This document shows, piece after piece, positions 1-9,040 of a stretch of 64,000 nt of DNA. Under the pieces are notes generated by a model that did not search any database, was not told where the DNA came from, and was given only the letters and a program-made list of their open reading frames with translations. Source of the stretch: Algoriphagus sanaruensis (GTDB lineage: Bacteria; Bacteroidota; Bacteroidia; Cytophagales; Cyclobacteriaceae). Location of the stretch: the NCBI RefSeq assembly GCF_001593605.1, contig NZ_CP012836.1, forward strand, positions 186,001 to 250,000. Reading direction: 5' to 3'. How positions within the stretch are numbered: the first letter of the stretch is position 1; every line of letters begins with the position of its first letter. The position numbers were made by a program, and so were the translations under genes.

Positions 1-689
1 CCCAGCATATCATGCATGACTAACACCTGACCATCTACATGAGGTCCAGCACCAATTCCGATAACTGGAATTTTCACAGCTTCTGCTACTTGTTTGGCTA
101 ATGCGGCAGGGATCTTTTCCAATACAATTGCAAAGCATCCACATTCCTCTAGCATTTTGGCGTCTTCGAGTAACTTTTGAGCCTCTGCTTCTTCTTTAGC
201 TCGGACAGTATACGTTCCAAATTTATAAATCGACTGTGGAGTTAATCCCAAATGTCCCATTACAGGCACGCCTGCACTGAGAATACGAACGACCGACTCT
301 CGAATTTCTGCTCCACCTTCTACTTTCACCGAATGCGCCCCAGATTCTTTCATGATCCGGATTGCAGAACGGAGTGCTTCAGAGCTATTCCCCTGATAGC
401 TTCCAAATGGAATATCCACAACGATAAAGGCTCTTTTAACAGCTCTGACCACTGAAGACGCATGGTAAATCATTTGATCAAGCGTGATCGGAAGTGTCGT
501 CTCATGTCCAGCCATCACATTGGAAGCTGAATCACCAACAAGAATAATGTCCATTCCAGCATCATCGACGATTTTGGCCATGCTGTAATCATAGGCAGTA
601 AGCATGGAGATTTTTTCTCCACGCTGTTTCATTTCCAAAAGAGTGTGGGTCGTAATCCGCTTGATCGATGCTGAGGAATGAACTGACAT
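1..689 (-). CDS. panB: 3-methyl-2-oxobutanoate hydroxymethyltransferase (C-terminus off the left edge)
   Basis: Adds a hydroxymethyl group from methylene-tetrahydrofolate to 3-methyl-2-oxobutanoate, giving ketopantoate for pantothenate and CoA synthesis in the cytoplasm. About 229 residues are visible, read leftwards from ATG at 689; the last few dozen are outside the window. Family motifs are clear: [16 protein letters not shown] (from residue 30), the strand ILVGDS with a metal-binding Asp (D53), [10 protein letters not shown] with the second acidic ligand, and VKVEGG with the conserved Glu. The start lies 2 nt after the stop of the phosphoribosyltransferase gene, so it is the last visible gene of the waaA-rsgA-PRT-panB run. 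It is cut by the window edge; nothing suggests it is broken. Confidence 0.96.
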   Translation of the reverse strand, partial: MSVHSSASIKRITTHTLLEMKQRGEKISMLTAYDYSMAKIVDDAGMDIILVGDSASNVMAGHETTLPITLDQMIYHASSVVRAVKRAFIVVDIPFGSYQGNSSEALRSAIRIMKESGAHSVKVEGGAEIRESVVRILSAGVPVMGHLGLTPQSIYKFGTYTVRAKEEAEAQKLLEDAKMLEECGCFAIVLEKIPAALAKQVAEAVKIPVIGIGAGPHVDGQVLVMHDML

Positions 690-691
690 GA

Positions 692-1183
692 TTAATTAAG
701 GTGAACGGAATAATGGTTTTCAGAAAAATCAACTTTGATATGTTCGCTGAGTGTGGTGGCTAGCTCGAATCCTGTATAGTCAGGTCGAACAGGGAAAAGT
801 CCATGACTTCGATTGACTAAAACAGCAATTTCCATTTTTTGGATTTCTTGATCTAAAAATGGCTTCATGGCATACACCAGTGTCTTTCCGGTATTGAGAA
901 CATCATCTACCAAAATGACGGTTTTTCCTTCCAGTGCTAAAGATCGACTTAGCTCAATAGCTGTAGTAGAAATAGTTGCCTTATCCAAAATGACTTCAAG
1001 TTGCTCAACTGAAAGAGACGAAATTTCACGAAGCTTATTTGCCAAAAGACTTGCAAGAAAAGTCCCCATTCCACTGACTCCAGCAAAGACAATTCCTGAG
1101 GAATGAATATTTCGTTCATAGATTTCAAAAGCCATTCGGGTGACTTTTTGAAGAATCTGTTTGTGATTGAGTACCTCGCTCAT
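692..1183 (-). CDS. Phosphoribosyltransferase-family protein (PyrR/Hpt-like)
   Basis: A 163-residue type I PRTase-fold protein. The PRPP-binding loop [14 protein letters not shown] is intact, with two acidic residues followed by the TGKT turn, and it is preceded by the usual hydrophobic strand. The start is set at the internal ATG at 1183 (MSEVLNHKQ). An upstream ATG at 1231 would add 16 residues that do not look like part of the fold, and would begin right after rsgA. Substrate cannot be read from sequence: uracil, hypoxanthine or a PyrR-like regulatory role are all possible. It lies between rsgA and panB with tight spacing, so it is probably cotranscribed with them. The fold call is firm and the specificity is open. 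Confidence 0.85.
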   Translation of the reverse strand: MSEVLNHKQILQKVTRMAFEIYERNIHSSGIVFAGVSGMGTFLASLLANKLREISSLSVEQLEVILDKATISTTAIELSRSLALEGKTVILVDDVLNTGKTLVYAMKPFLDQEIQKMEIAVLVNRSHGLFPVRPDYTGFELATTLSEHIKVDFSENHYSVHLN

Positions 1184-1237
1184 AGCATAGAAATTGAATG
1201 GGAAAATTAGGCCAATTTGATCTGGTATCAAAGCAGA

Positions 1238-2161
1238 TCAACGATGACTATCCTCCTCACTGAGAATATTCAAATAACTCTGATACCGATAGGGATGGAT
1301 AAATCCTTCTTCCAGTTTAACCCGAACAATGCATCCAGGTTCGTTGGTATGCGTGCAATTGTTGTATTTGCATTGTCCTAAAAACTGCCTCATTTCCGGA
1401 AAATAATGAGACAATTCTTCCTCCTCGACATCCAAAATTCCAAATTCCTTGATTCCAGGAGTATCTATCAAATCTCCCCCCTCAGGAAGGGTAAATAATT
1501 CTGCGAAAGTAGTGGTATGTACTCCTTTGTCACTATATCCTGAAATTTCTTTTGTATCCTGCCTTGCCTCAGGCACAAGTGCATTGAGCAGGGTACTTTT
1601 GCCAACCCCTGAATGCCCCGAAATTAAACTCGATTTCCCCTGGACATATGGCATCAACTTTTCCTTTGTTGCCGGATCTTTCAAGGCAGAAATCTCCAAA
1701 ACTGGATATCCCAAAGGCTCATAAATTTCATGAATATCCCGAAGCCATTCTTGCTCGTCCTCACCAGAAAGCTCGTCCATTTTATTAACGATGAGAATGG
1801 CGGGTATCCCAAAGCTCTCCGTGCTCACTAAAAATCGATCAATAAACCCAAGCGAGGTACGGGGTTTTTTCATAGTGATGACCAATAGCGCCTGATCGAG
1901 ATTACTGGCAATGATATGTGAAAAGTGCTGTTTTCGGGTTGATTTACGAATCACATAATTTTCCCTGGGAAAAATATCTTGGATGACTGCCGTGTCCTGC
2001 CCGGCCTCTTTTTCAAGCTCTACCCAATCTCCAACTGCAATAGGATTAGTCAATTTTAAATCCGCCTGCTTAAATTTTCCTTTAAGACGTGCAGAAATAA
2101 ATTGCCCCTCTGACTGGACTACATACCAACTACCCGTAGATTTAATGACTCGTCCTTTCAT
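1238..2161 (-). CDS. rsgA: RsgA, small-subunit ribosome biogenesis GTPase
   Basis: A circularly permuted GTPase that acts in late maturation of the 30S subunit. The 307 residues show an N-terminal OB-like barrel (about 1-65). G motifs follow in permuted order: NKMD (G4, 126-129), GHSGVGKST (G1, 182-190), HTTT (G2, 215-218) and DTPG (G3, 233-236). A zinc knuckle is formed by C264, C269, H271 and C277. Length is normal. The start overlaps the waaA stop by 4 nt, so the two are translationally coupled. The order waaA-rsgA-PRT-panB is not a pathway and looks like a convenience operon. Confidence 0.97.
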   Translation of the reverse strand: MKGRVIKSTGSWYVVQSEGQFISARLKGKFKQADLKLTNPIAVGDWVELEKEAGQDTAVIQDIFPRENYVIRKSTRKQHFSHIIASNLDQALLVITMKKPRTSLGFIDRFLVSTESFGIPAILIVNKMDELSGEDEQEWLRDIHEIYEPLGYPVLEISALKDPATKEKLMPYVQGKSSLISGHSGVGKSTLLNALVPEARQDTKEISGYSDKGVHTTTFAELFTLPEGGDLIDTPGIKEFGILDVEEEELSHYFPEMRQFLGQCKYNNCTHTNEPGCIVRVKLEEGFIHPYRYQSYLNILSEEDSHR

Positions 2162-3405
2162 GAAAGCGGGGTTAATTCTTGCACTTTTTGCATCACACGA
2201 TCAGCTGCTCCTACATTCGCAGATACCCATTCCTGAGCTGCAAACGTAGCCTTTTGGTAAATTTCTGCTTGCTCTAATCGGTCAAACACATTCAAAAGGT
2301 CCTCGGGTGAATTTACTTCAAATCCGCAGCCTTGATGTTGACTTTGGATGGATTCAGGAAATTTGCTCACATTTTTCACTTTTCCAAAGATCACAGGAAT
2401 CCCAAATCCGAGCGGCTCTAAAATATTATGCAAGCCCTTCCCGAAGCCTCCACCCACATAGGCAATCTTTGCAAATTGATACAAGGAAGAAAGCATCCCA
2501 ATATTATCGATAAACAAAATAGAAGCTTGGGATTCAGGGGCCCATTTAGAATAAGTCACGGATTTTACACTAAGCTGTTTGGCCCAGCGATCCATAGGTT
2601 CGGGAGACAGGTCATGAGGGGCAATGATCCAGACATAGTCCAGATGAGCCTCAATCAATGGAAGAATCAAATCCATGTCCTCTTGCCACGCGGACCCAAC
2701 TACCACTGTGGGTCGCCCATTGATCCAGTGACTAATTTCCGGGAAAGATTTGGCATGCTTAGCCGTAGCCCAAACTCGATCAAATCGAGTATCCCCAGAG
2801 CGAGATGCGTTGGTCACGGCAATGGTATTCAATAAGTCAAGACTCGGCTGATTTTGGGTAAAAATCCAGTTGAAACTTTCAAGCATCGATTTGAAAAATC
2901 CCCCATACCAACGAAAATAAGGTTGGTTGGGCCGAAAGGATGCGGAAATTAAGTAATGGGGAACTCCAAATTTTCTCAACGCTTCCAGATGATGGTACCA
3001 GAGATCGTATTTGACAAAAAAGGCTGAGGATGGATTCACCAACCGAACAAACTCTTGCGCCCAACTCCTCCTATCGAGCGGTAAATAAGTGACAAAATCA
3101 ACGAGAGGATGAGGCTTTTTAAGGGCAGGCTCATAGCCGGATGGGCTAAAGAAACTCACCAATATTCCAATTTCCGAGTTCTGCTTTTTTAAGGCTTCGA
3201 TCACCGGTTTAGCTTGTTCATATTCCCCTAAGGAAGCGACATGAAACCAAGCCAATTTTCCAGAATATCGGGACCTGAACTCCTTCAATCTCAGAAACAA
3301 ATTTTTTCTGGCCGCTAGGAAACGGTTTACCCTTGGGAAAATCAAACCAAATCCTTTAAGAATGGTCGGCAAACCCCAAAAAAACAGCCGGTAAAGGAAT
3401 TTCAT
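2158..3405 (-). CDS. waaA: 3-deoxy-D-manno-octulosonic acid (Kdo) transferase
   Basis: Transfers Kdo from CMP-Kdo to lipid A precursors at the inner membrane, building the lipopolysaccharide inner core. The 415-residue protein has an N-terminal hydrophobic anchor (about 5-30), then the two-Rossmann GT-B fold of family GT30. HVASLGEYEQAKP matches the N-terminal acceptor region with its conserved Glu, and the C-terminal half carries YVGGGFGKGLHNILEPL, the CMP-sugar binding signature. Whether it adds one or two Kdo residues cannot be told. First gene of a four-gene minus-strand run. A TAnnTTTG box lies exactly 4 nt before its ATG, so its mRNA may be nearly leaderless. Confidence 0.96.
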   Translation of the reverse strand: MKFLYRLFFWGLPTILKGFGLIFPRVNRFLAARKNLFLRLKEFRSRYSGKLAWFHVASLGEYEQAKPVIEALKKQNSEIGILVSFFSPSGYEPALKKPHPLVDFVTYLPLDRRSWAQEFVRLVNPSSAFFVKYDLWYHHLEALRKFGVPHYLISASFRPNQPYFRWYGGFFKSMLESFNWIFTQNQPSLDLLNTIAVTNASRSGDTRFDRVWATAKHAKSFPEISHWINGRPTVVVGSAWQEDMDLILPLIEAHLDYVWIIAPHDLSPEPMDRWAKQLSVKSVTYSKWAPESQASILFIDNIGMLSSLYQFAKIAYVGGGFGKGLHNILEPLGFGIPVIFGKVKNVSKFPESIQSQHQGCGFEVNSPEDLLNVFDRLEQAEIYQKATFAAQEWVSANVGAADRVMQKVQELTPLS

Positions 3406-3409
3406 CTTT

Positions 3410-3417
3410 CAAAAGTA
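3410..3417 (-). promoter_or_regulatory. -7 box (TACTTTTG) 4 nt before waaA
   Basis: On the minus strand TACTTTTG matches the Bacteroidota -7 consensus TAnnTTTG, with 4 nt between it and the waaA ATG. I see no TTTG at the expected -33 distance. If used, transcription would begin at or next to the start codon. Confidence 0.45.
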
Positions 3418-3579
3418 GCCAATCCCTTTCATTTCCACATTTTTTTCCATTTTTGTGAGCTGAAAAAATCAAGGATTTTTTATCAAAATAACTTTCAAAG
3501 AAGTGCATTTGCTCTGAAAAATAACTAGATTCAAAGCCTTTCTTTTTACAGAAGTTGTTTACCCAAGTAGTTTTATCAC

Positions 3580-4065
3580 ATGATTAAAGTTTTATTCGTC
3601 TGTTTAGGTAACATTTGTCGGTCACCGCTAGCCGAAGCCATTTTCAATCATAAAATTGAAGCTTTAGGCTTAGGCCACAAGTTTAAATCAGATAGTGCGG
3701 GCACCTCAGACTTTCATATTGGAGAACTACCAGACGAACGAACGCTAGCCTGTGCGAAGCGACATAATCTAACCATTCAGCATCGAGGAAGACAGGTAAA
3801 TCGGACAGATTTTAGAGATTTTGATTACATCATCGCCATGGATGATAATAACCTTCGCAATCTGAATCTGATGAAAGAGCGGTATCGATTTTCAGAAAAG
3901 CAGGTTTTTTTGATGCGCTCATTTGTCGAAGGTGGAGATGGCTTGTCAGTTCCCGATCCTTATTATGGAGGAGAAGAAGGCTTCGAAGAAATTTACCGGA
4001 TTTTGGACGAAGCAATTGATAGTTTTTTGAACTTGGTCAAAGAGACACACCAAATATATGCTTGA
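3580..4065 (+). CDS. Low-molecular-weight protein tyrosine phosphatase family
   Basis: A 161-residue LMW-PTP. The P-loop C8-LGNIC-R14-S has the required CX5R spacing near the N-terminus, and the general-acid motif is D126-P-Y-Y (VPDPYYGG). Its last 8 nt overlap the start of the fructosamine-kinase family gene. Published work on bacterial pairs of this kind showed that the kinase phosphorylates protein-bound ribulosamines and the phosphatase can remove phosphate from protein ribulosamine 5-phosphates. A deglycation role is therefore more likely here than tyrosine-kinase signalling. An imperfect -7 box (TAGTTTTA) stands 4 nt before the ATG. The fold is certain; the substrate is inferred from context. 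Confidence 0.93.
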   Translation: MIKVLFVCLGNICRSPLAEAIFNHKIEALGLGHKFKSDSAGTSDFHIGELPDERTLACAKRHNLTIQHRGRQVNRTDFRDFDYIIAMDDNNLRNLNLMKERYRFSEKQVFLMRSFVEGGDGLSVPDPYYGGEEGFEEIYRILDEAIDSFLNLVKETHQIYA

Positions 4066-4933
4066 CCCCACCCCAACGTATGAGCACATTCTGTTCACTA
4101 CTTTGGGAAGCAACTGTCGATTAAAATCCGCTCAACTTATTGCCGCAGGAAATTTTAATCAGGGCATTCATCTTCTCACCTCGTCCGGAGATTTTTTTCT
4201 CAAGCTCAATTTTGATCATGAGCGAAACATCCTTCAAAAAGAAGCCGAAGGTTTAGAGTTTCTTACTCATTCCACTTTCCTGAAAATCCCCCAAACCTTT
4301 GGCCAAGGCCGTGTAGAAGATTACAACTATCTGCTAACTGAGTTTATTTCTTCCGGCAGACCCAATTCCGAATATTGGGAGGATTTAGGCTTTGGTCTGG
4401 CAAACTTGCACCTCAATCACCACAAACATTTCGGTCTGGACTCAGACAATTTTATCGCGACCCTGACTCAAAAGAATATTCAGCTGGACAATTGGATCGA
4501 TTTTTTTATCGAAAATAGACTTGAACCGCAACTAGGCAAAGCCTATTTCGATGGTTTAATTCCTTTGGATTTTGTGAAGAAATTCCAATCCATCTATCCC
4601 CAACTTGATTCCATTTTTCCTAAGGAAAAACCATCCCTTTTGCATGGTGATCTCTGGACAGGAAATGTACTATGTACGACTTCAGGAAGCCCATGCCTCA
4701 TTGATCCAGCGGTATATTTTGGACATCGAGAAATGGATCTCGCTTTCTCACGCCTCTTTGGGGGATTTGATGCAAAATTTTATGATGCCTATGAATCTTT
4801 GCTTCCCTTGGAGCCTGGATTTGAATCTAGAATGGGCATCTATAATTTATACCCACTTTTGGTCCATTTAAATCTTTTCGGAACAGCCTACCTACCCGGA
4901 ATTGAAAAAACAATCAAGCGATTTCAAGTATGA
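4058..4933 (+). CDS. Fructosamine/ribulosamine 3-kinase family protein
   Basis: A 291-residue member of the fructosamine-3-kinase (aminoglycoside-phosphotransferase-like) family. The catalytic loop HGDLWTGN is at 196-203 and the metal-binding Asp is in LIDPAVYFGHREMDLA (D216). An N-terminal Lys and Glu suit ATP binding (FFLKLNF, EAEGLEFL). Most characterised bacterial members phosphorylate ribulosamines and erythrulosamines on proteins at C3, which makes the adduct unstable and frees the lysine. The start overlaps the LMW-PTP gene by 8 nt and the end overlaps the GNAT gene by 4 nt, so the three genes are translationally linked. The sugar preference is inferred from the family. Confidence 0.92.
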   Translation: MLDPTPTYEHILFTTLGSNCRLKSAQLIAAGNFNQGIHLLTSSGDFFLKLNFDHERNILQKEAEGLEFLTHSTFLKIPQTFGQGRVEDYNYLLTEFISSGRPNSEYWEDLGFGLANLHLNHHKHFGLDSDNFIATLTQKNIQLDNWIDFFIENRLEPQLGKAYFDGLIPLDFVKKFQSIYPQLDSIFPKEKPSLLHGDLWTGNVLCTTSGSPCLIDPAVYFGHREMDLAFSRLFGGFDAKFYDAYESLLPLEPGFESRMGIYNLYPLLVHLNLFGTAYLPGIEKTIKRFQV

Positions 4934-5427
4934 GCCAGCTAATTAGAGACTATCGCACCGAGGATGCTCCCTTCCTCCAAAAAATCATCAATGATTCGAT
5001 CCTTTACACCTCTCATAATTATGACTATCATCCTAAATCATTGGAGGAAGTAGCAGAATTATTTTCAGAAAAAACTCGAGGAGGATTCCCTGTTTTGGTG
5101 CTTGAAATTGACGGAGAACCATCGGGCTATGCCTCCTATGGGAAATTTCGAGCAAAACCTGGGTATGCCCGAACGCTAGAGCATTCCATTTATCTCAATG
5201 AAAAAGCCCAAGGGAAAGGCTTGGGCTCTGAAATGATGCATCAATTAATCGAGAAAGCTAAGGCTCAAGATTACCATATGATGATAGCCGGAATGGATTC
5301 AGAAAATCTGGGTAGCTATCGCTTTCATCAGCGACTGGGATTTGTGGAAACAGCTCGGATGCCAGAGGTCTCGTATAAATTTGGTAAATGGCTGACCTTG
5401 GTATTTATGCAACTGAAACTTGGGTAA
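4930..5427 (+). CDS. GNAT-family N-acetyltransferase
   Basis: A 165-residue single-domain GNAT enzyme. The acetyl-CoA pyrophosphate loop is EKAQGKGLGSEM (Q-x-x-G-x-G type), and the C-terminal end (SENLGSYRFHQRLGFVETARMPEV) is typical of the phosphinothricin/methionine-sulfoximine acetyltransferase group. The ATG overlaps the stop of the sugar-amine kinase by 4 nt. It could be a repair or detoxification partner of the deglycation pair, for example acetylating a released amine, but that is guesswork. It ends 9 nt before the stop of the convergent Gfo/Idh gene, with no obvious terminator between them. Confidence 0.88.
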   Translation: MSQLIRDYRTEDAPFLQKIINDSILYTSHNYDYHPKSLEEVAELFSEKTRGGFPVLVLEIDGEPSGYASYGKFRAKPGYARTLEHSIYLNEKAQGKGLGSEMMHQLIEKAKAQDYHMMIAGMDSENLGSYRFHQRLGFVETARMPEVSYKFGKWLTLVFMQLKLG

Positions 5428-5436
5428 TCTAAGCCC

Positions 5437-6540
5437 CTAGATCAAGCTGATTCTAGCCCCAGTTCTTACCGCCTCATAGATCGCATCCACAATCACCAAA
5501 TCTTTCAATCCTTCCTCTCCATCTACAGGAATAATTGGCTTTTTCCCATCTAAAATTATGGCAGCCATTTCATCCATTTGCGTGGTTTGGTGTGTAACGT
5601 GGTCTGCTTCGATCGGTCCTTTGTTGGTTTTGGCTTGGATTGGGCCATAGCCAGTGGATGGCTGCATCTCAGCAAAACCTTTGGTTCCATTAAGGAAAAA
5701 CTTATCCAAATTATTCATCGAGTAGGTGGATAAACACGAGGCTACTGCGCCGGAAGGAAATCCCATTTGAAACGTAATCGTCTCATCTACTCCCTGCTTA
5801 AACTTCACCGGGTCAGTCTTCACTTCTTGCGCTGTCACCCAGATCGGCTCCTCACCCAACATGTATCGGGCACCATTGATCGAATAAACTCCAATATCCA
5901 TCATCGAGCCTCCACCTGCCAAGTCCCTATTAAGTCTCCATTGGGTAGGATCACCAATCATAAATCCACTCAATCCTTGGAAAAATAACGTTTTGCCAAA
6001 CTCTCCTGCCCGTTGCATTTTGACCACTTCCAAGGTCTTCGCTTCGAAATGCATCCGATACCCTACCAATAAATGAACTCCAGCAGCCTTGCATGCAGCA
6101 ATCATCTCGCGTCCCTCTTCAGCGTTGAGCGCCATCGGTTTTTCACAGATGACATGCTTTCCAGCTTTTGCTACCCCTATGGAATGGGGTTTATGAAGCG
6201 AATTTGGAGTAATGACATAGACGGCATCAATGTCTGGATTATCCTTGATTAGATGATAATTTTCGTAGTTGTAGCAGTTTTTGGCTGGAATACCATACTT
6301 CTGTTGCCAAGCTTCAATTTTGGAAGGTGTCCCACTGATGACGCCGACAAGTTTGGCTCGTTTACAATCTTTCATCGCCTCGGCTACCCGGGTTCCATAA
6401 CTCCCCAAACCCATAATTGCGACTCGAAGAACTTTATCCTCCCGCTCCAAATGGATTGCAGAAAGGGCCTCTGAAAATGGAAGACTTATCGCTAAAGTTG
6501 AAATTCCAGCTTTTTGAAGAAAATCGCGTCTTGAATTCAT
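5437..6540 (-). CDS. Exported Gfo/Idh/MocA-family oxidoreductase
   Basis: A 367-residue NAD(P)-dependent sugar or cyclitol dehydrogenase-like protein. The N-terminus has a twin-arginine signal (SRRDFLQKAG followed by a hydrophobic stretch to about residue 27), so it is probably sent folded with its cofactor to the periplasm. The Rossmann motif GLGSYG follows at about 44-49, then the family signature ICEKPMALN and a C-terminal alpha/beta domain. Such Tat-exported members are common in Bacteroidota near carbohydrate genes. The direct neighbours here are unrelated, so the substrate is unknown. It faces the GNAT gene tail-to-tail. Confidence 0.9.
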   Translation of the reverse strand: MNSRRDFLQKAGISTLAISLPFSEALSAIHLEREDKVLRVAIMGLGSYGTRVAEAMKDCKRAKLVGVISGTPSKIEAWQQKYGIPAKNCYNYENYHLIKDNPDIDAVYVITPNSLHKPHSIGVAKAGKHVICEKPMALNAEEGREMIAACKAAGVHLLVGYRMHFEAKTLEVVKMQRAGEFGKTLFFQGLSGFMIGDPTQWRLNRDLAGGGSMMDIGVYSINGARYMLGEEPIWVTAQEVKTDPVKFKQGVDETITFQMGFPSGAVASCLSTYSMNNLDKFFLNGTKGFAEMQPSTGYGPIQAKTNKGPIEADHVTHQTTQMDEMAAIILDGKKPIIPVDGEEGLKDLVIVDAIYEAVRTGARISLI

Positions 6541-6592
6541 AGGTTAATGGGTTTAAAGGTTGATTTTTTGGAAGTTAAAAAACTTCGATGGG

Positions 6593-7876
6593 TCAAATGT
6601 CCTTTGTTTCCACTTTTCTTCGAACGGCCTGAAAGGTATTTCGAGTGGACTGCTCCAAAAGGACCTCATATCCTTGCAAAAGGGAGGGGATTTCTTCAGA
6701 TTTTTGCTTGAGAATAGTCAGTAATTCCAAGCCTTCATTGTACCGGATTTCAAATTCACTTTGAAGTCTAGAAAGCAACTGATCTAATTTGAACAAATGC
6801 GCATCGATAACAATCGAAACGGAAATAGCCGAAAGTTGTAGCATATTCACGCGGAGCTTTAGAGCTTGCAACTGCTCATAAATGCGGTGGATATGTTTCT
6901 CTTCTATGAAGGTAAAATCGGTAACCTTCAAACTGATCAAAATTTGATCCTTTTTCAGAACGATCGCGGGAATTTCATGAGAAGCAGCTGATTCATGAAT
7001 TTTGGTTCCTGACGCTTCTGGGTCTAAAAATGATTTGACAAATAGGGGAATTCCTGCATTTGCAAGCGGTTTGATGGTTTTAGGATGAATTACCGAAGCC
7101 CCAAAATAAGTCATCTCAGCAGCCTCTTTATAACCTAATTCGTCAAACTTGCTCGTATTCGGAAAAAGTTTGGGGTCAGCGTTTAACACTCCAGGCACGT
7201 CCTTCCAAATAGTCACGGACCCAGCTTCGAGGCTTGTCCCCAAAATGGCTGCTGTAAAATCTGATCCCTCTCTTCCTAGGGTAGTAGTCCTACCTTTTGC
7301 ATCCTTGCCGATAAACCCTTGGGTCAAAATCGGAAAATTCTCCAAAATAGGCTTCCAAGATTTTTGGCAAGTCAGCTTGGTCTTTTCCCAGTTGATTTTA
7401 GCAAATCGAAAGTCTGAATCGGTACAAATTACCTCACGTGCATCCTTCCAAACCACAATCAACTCCTGAGCACAAAGGTATTCGGACACGATTCTGGAAG
7501 AAATCAATTCCCCATAAGACACGATTCGATCGTAATACTCATCGTAATTTTCTTGGCTAAGCGGACTTAACAATTCCTGCTCCAATTGGGAAAATAAGTT
7601 TTGTAGCTGTGCAAAAATTGGATGAGCCTCTGGAAACAACTCGCTACAAATTGAAAAATGAAAGTCTTTAATTTTTGTACTATTTACAGAATAGTCTTTC
7701 AATGAAAGCTTCTCCGCTAGAATAGACTCGAGAGCGTTTGTGGTTTTTCCCATCGCTGAAACCACGATGATCATATTTTTTCGCAATCGATTACGGAGAA
7801 TTTCTGATAAATTTTTGATTGCAGAACTATCTTTGACCGAAGCTCCTCCAAATTTAAAAACCAATGTTTTTGTCAT
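6593..7876 (-). CDS. Aspartate kinase (monofunctional)
   Basis: Phosphorylates L-aspartate in the first step towards lysine, threonine and methionine. It has 427 residues: a kinase domain with FKFGGASV near residues 7-14, GFIGKDAKGRTTTLGREGSDFTA-type substrate residues and a Thr/Ser-Asp ATP site, followed by a short regulatory region with ACT-like sequence (about 305-390). It is separate from the fused aspartokinase-homoserine dehydrogenase in the thr operon of this window. The genome thus has at least two isoenzymes, presumably with different feedback control; this one is likely the lysine/diaminopimelate branch enzyme. Divergent from fbp with 56 nt between the starts. No leader peptide is visible upstream. 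Confidence 0.94.
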   Translation of the reverse strand: MTKTLVFKFGGASVKDSSAIKNLSEILRNRLRKNMIIVVSAMGKTTNALESILAEKLSLKDYSVNSTKIKDFHFSICSELFPEAHPIFAQLQNLFSQLEQELLSPLSQENYDEYYDRIVSYGELISSRIVSEYLCAQELIVVWKDAREVICTDSDFRFAKINWEKTKLTCQKSWKPILENFPILTQGFIGKDAKGRTTTLGREGSDFTAAILGTSLEAGSVTIWKDVPGVLNADPKLFPNTSKFDELGYKEAAEMTYFGASVIHPKTIKPLANAGIPLFVKSFLDPEASGTKIHESAASHEIPAIVLKKDQILISLKVTDFTFIEEKHIHRIYEQLQALKLRVNMLQLSAISVSIVIDAHLFKLDQLLSRLQSEFEIRYNEGLELLTILKQKSEEIPSLLQGYEVLLEQSTRNTFQAVRRKVETKDI

Positions 7877-7932
7877 AGAAATTTATTCCTAATTTTCGAA
7901 TACCTAAACCCAAATATTGCACTTTTCCTATA

Positions 7933-8970
7933 ATGAACAGTTTACCTTATCAGGCTGATCACAGCCCTTTAGCCTACTCGGTTGGAATTACTTTAGACCG
8001 ATTTATCAAATTAAAACAAGGCGATTTCCCCTTTGCTTCAGGAGAACTTTCCCAGCTTCTTCGTGACATCGCCTTGGCAGCGAAGATAGTCAATCGGGAA
8101 ACCAATCGAGCTGGCCTTGCCAACATTGGAGGTGCCTTTGGGCAAACCAACAGTCACGGAGAAGAACAACAAAAACTGGATGTGATTGCCAACATTCGGT
8201 TTATCCGTGCATTGAGCAAGGGAGGCGAAGTTTGTGCCATTGTTTCCGAGGAAGAAGACGCCGTCATAGACTTGCAAAATACCTCCGGAAAATATGTGGT
8301 CGCAATTGATCCCCTAGATGGGAGCTCTAATATTGATGTCAACATCAGTATTGGAACCATTTTTTCAATCTACAGAAGGAAAAGTCCAGTGGGACAACCG
8401 ATTGAGCAGAAAGACATCATGCAGCCCGGCCATCAACAAGTCGCTGCTGGCTATGTGCTTTATGGATCATCGACCATGTTGGTATACACCACAGGAAATG
8501 GAGTCAATGGCTTTACGTATGAAAACAGCCTTGGGGAATTTTTCCTGTCTCATCCGGATATCAAAGCACCACTCGATGGAGAAATCTATTCGATCAATGA
8601 AGGATTAGAACACGAGTGGGAACCTGGCATTAAATCTTTCATTCATACCTGTAAAACTCAAAAACTCCAATCCAGGTACATCGGAAGCCTAGTCGCTGAT
8701 TTTCATCGAAACTTACTCAAGGGCGGAATTTATCTTTATCCCTCCACCCTCAAAAACCCTTCTGGAAAACTCCGCCTACTTTATGAGGCAAATGCATTGG
8801 CCTTTATTATTGAACAAGCTGGAGGACTAGCCTCGGATGGAAAAAGAAGAATATTGGATATCCAAGCAAATTCACTGCACCAAAGAACTCCTCTTCTAAT
8901 TGGGTCTAGAAATCTAGTTCATGAAGCCTTGATTAATTTGAATATCAAACAAGTCCAAATCGAATGGTGA
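7933..8970 (+). CDS. fbp: Fructose-1,6-bisphosphatase, class I
   Basis: Hydrolyses fructose 1,6-bisphosphate to fructose 6-phosphate in gluconeogenesis; cytoplasmic and Mg-dependent. The 345-residue length is normal for class I. Metal and substrate residues are in place: EEQQKLD (about 77-83), SEEED (106-109), the signature [10 protein letters not shown] (126-135) and a C-terminal [15 protein letters not shown] helix. A good start is ATG at 7933, in the short gap with the divergent aspartokinase. It is followed closely by an aldose dehydrogenase lipoprotein gene on the same strand (about 70 nt), but I see no functional link. Confidence 0.97.
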   Translation: MNSLPYQADHSPLAYSVGITLDRFIKLKQGDFPFASGELSQLLRDIALAAKIVNRETNRAGLANIGGAFGQTNSHGEEQQKLDVIANIRFIRALSKGGEVCAIVSEEEDAVIDLQNTSGKYVVAIDPLDGSSNIDVNISIGTIFSIYRRKSPVGQPIEQKDIMQPGHQQVAAGYVLYGSSTMLVYTTGNGVNGFTYENSLGEFFLSHPDIKAPLDGEIYSINEGLEHEWEPGIKSFIHTCKTQKLQSRYIGSLVADFHRNLLKGGIYLYPSTLKNPSGKLRLLYEANALAFIIEQAGGLASDGKRRILDIQANSLHQRTPLLIGSRNLVHEALINLNIKQVQIEW

Positions 8971-9040
8971 CCCCTCCATCAAAATTTAATTCGGCCTTAA
9001 AGACGAAATGAGTAAATTCGAACTCAAAAATTTCGAAACT

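Noticed and set aside
9008..9040. Earlier ATG for the aldose dehydrogenase gene
   Set aside because: It would put 11 polar residues before the lipoprotein signal and prevent normal export.
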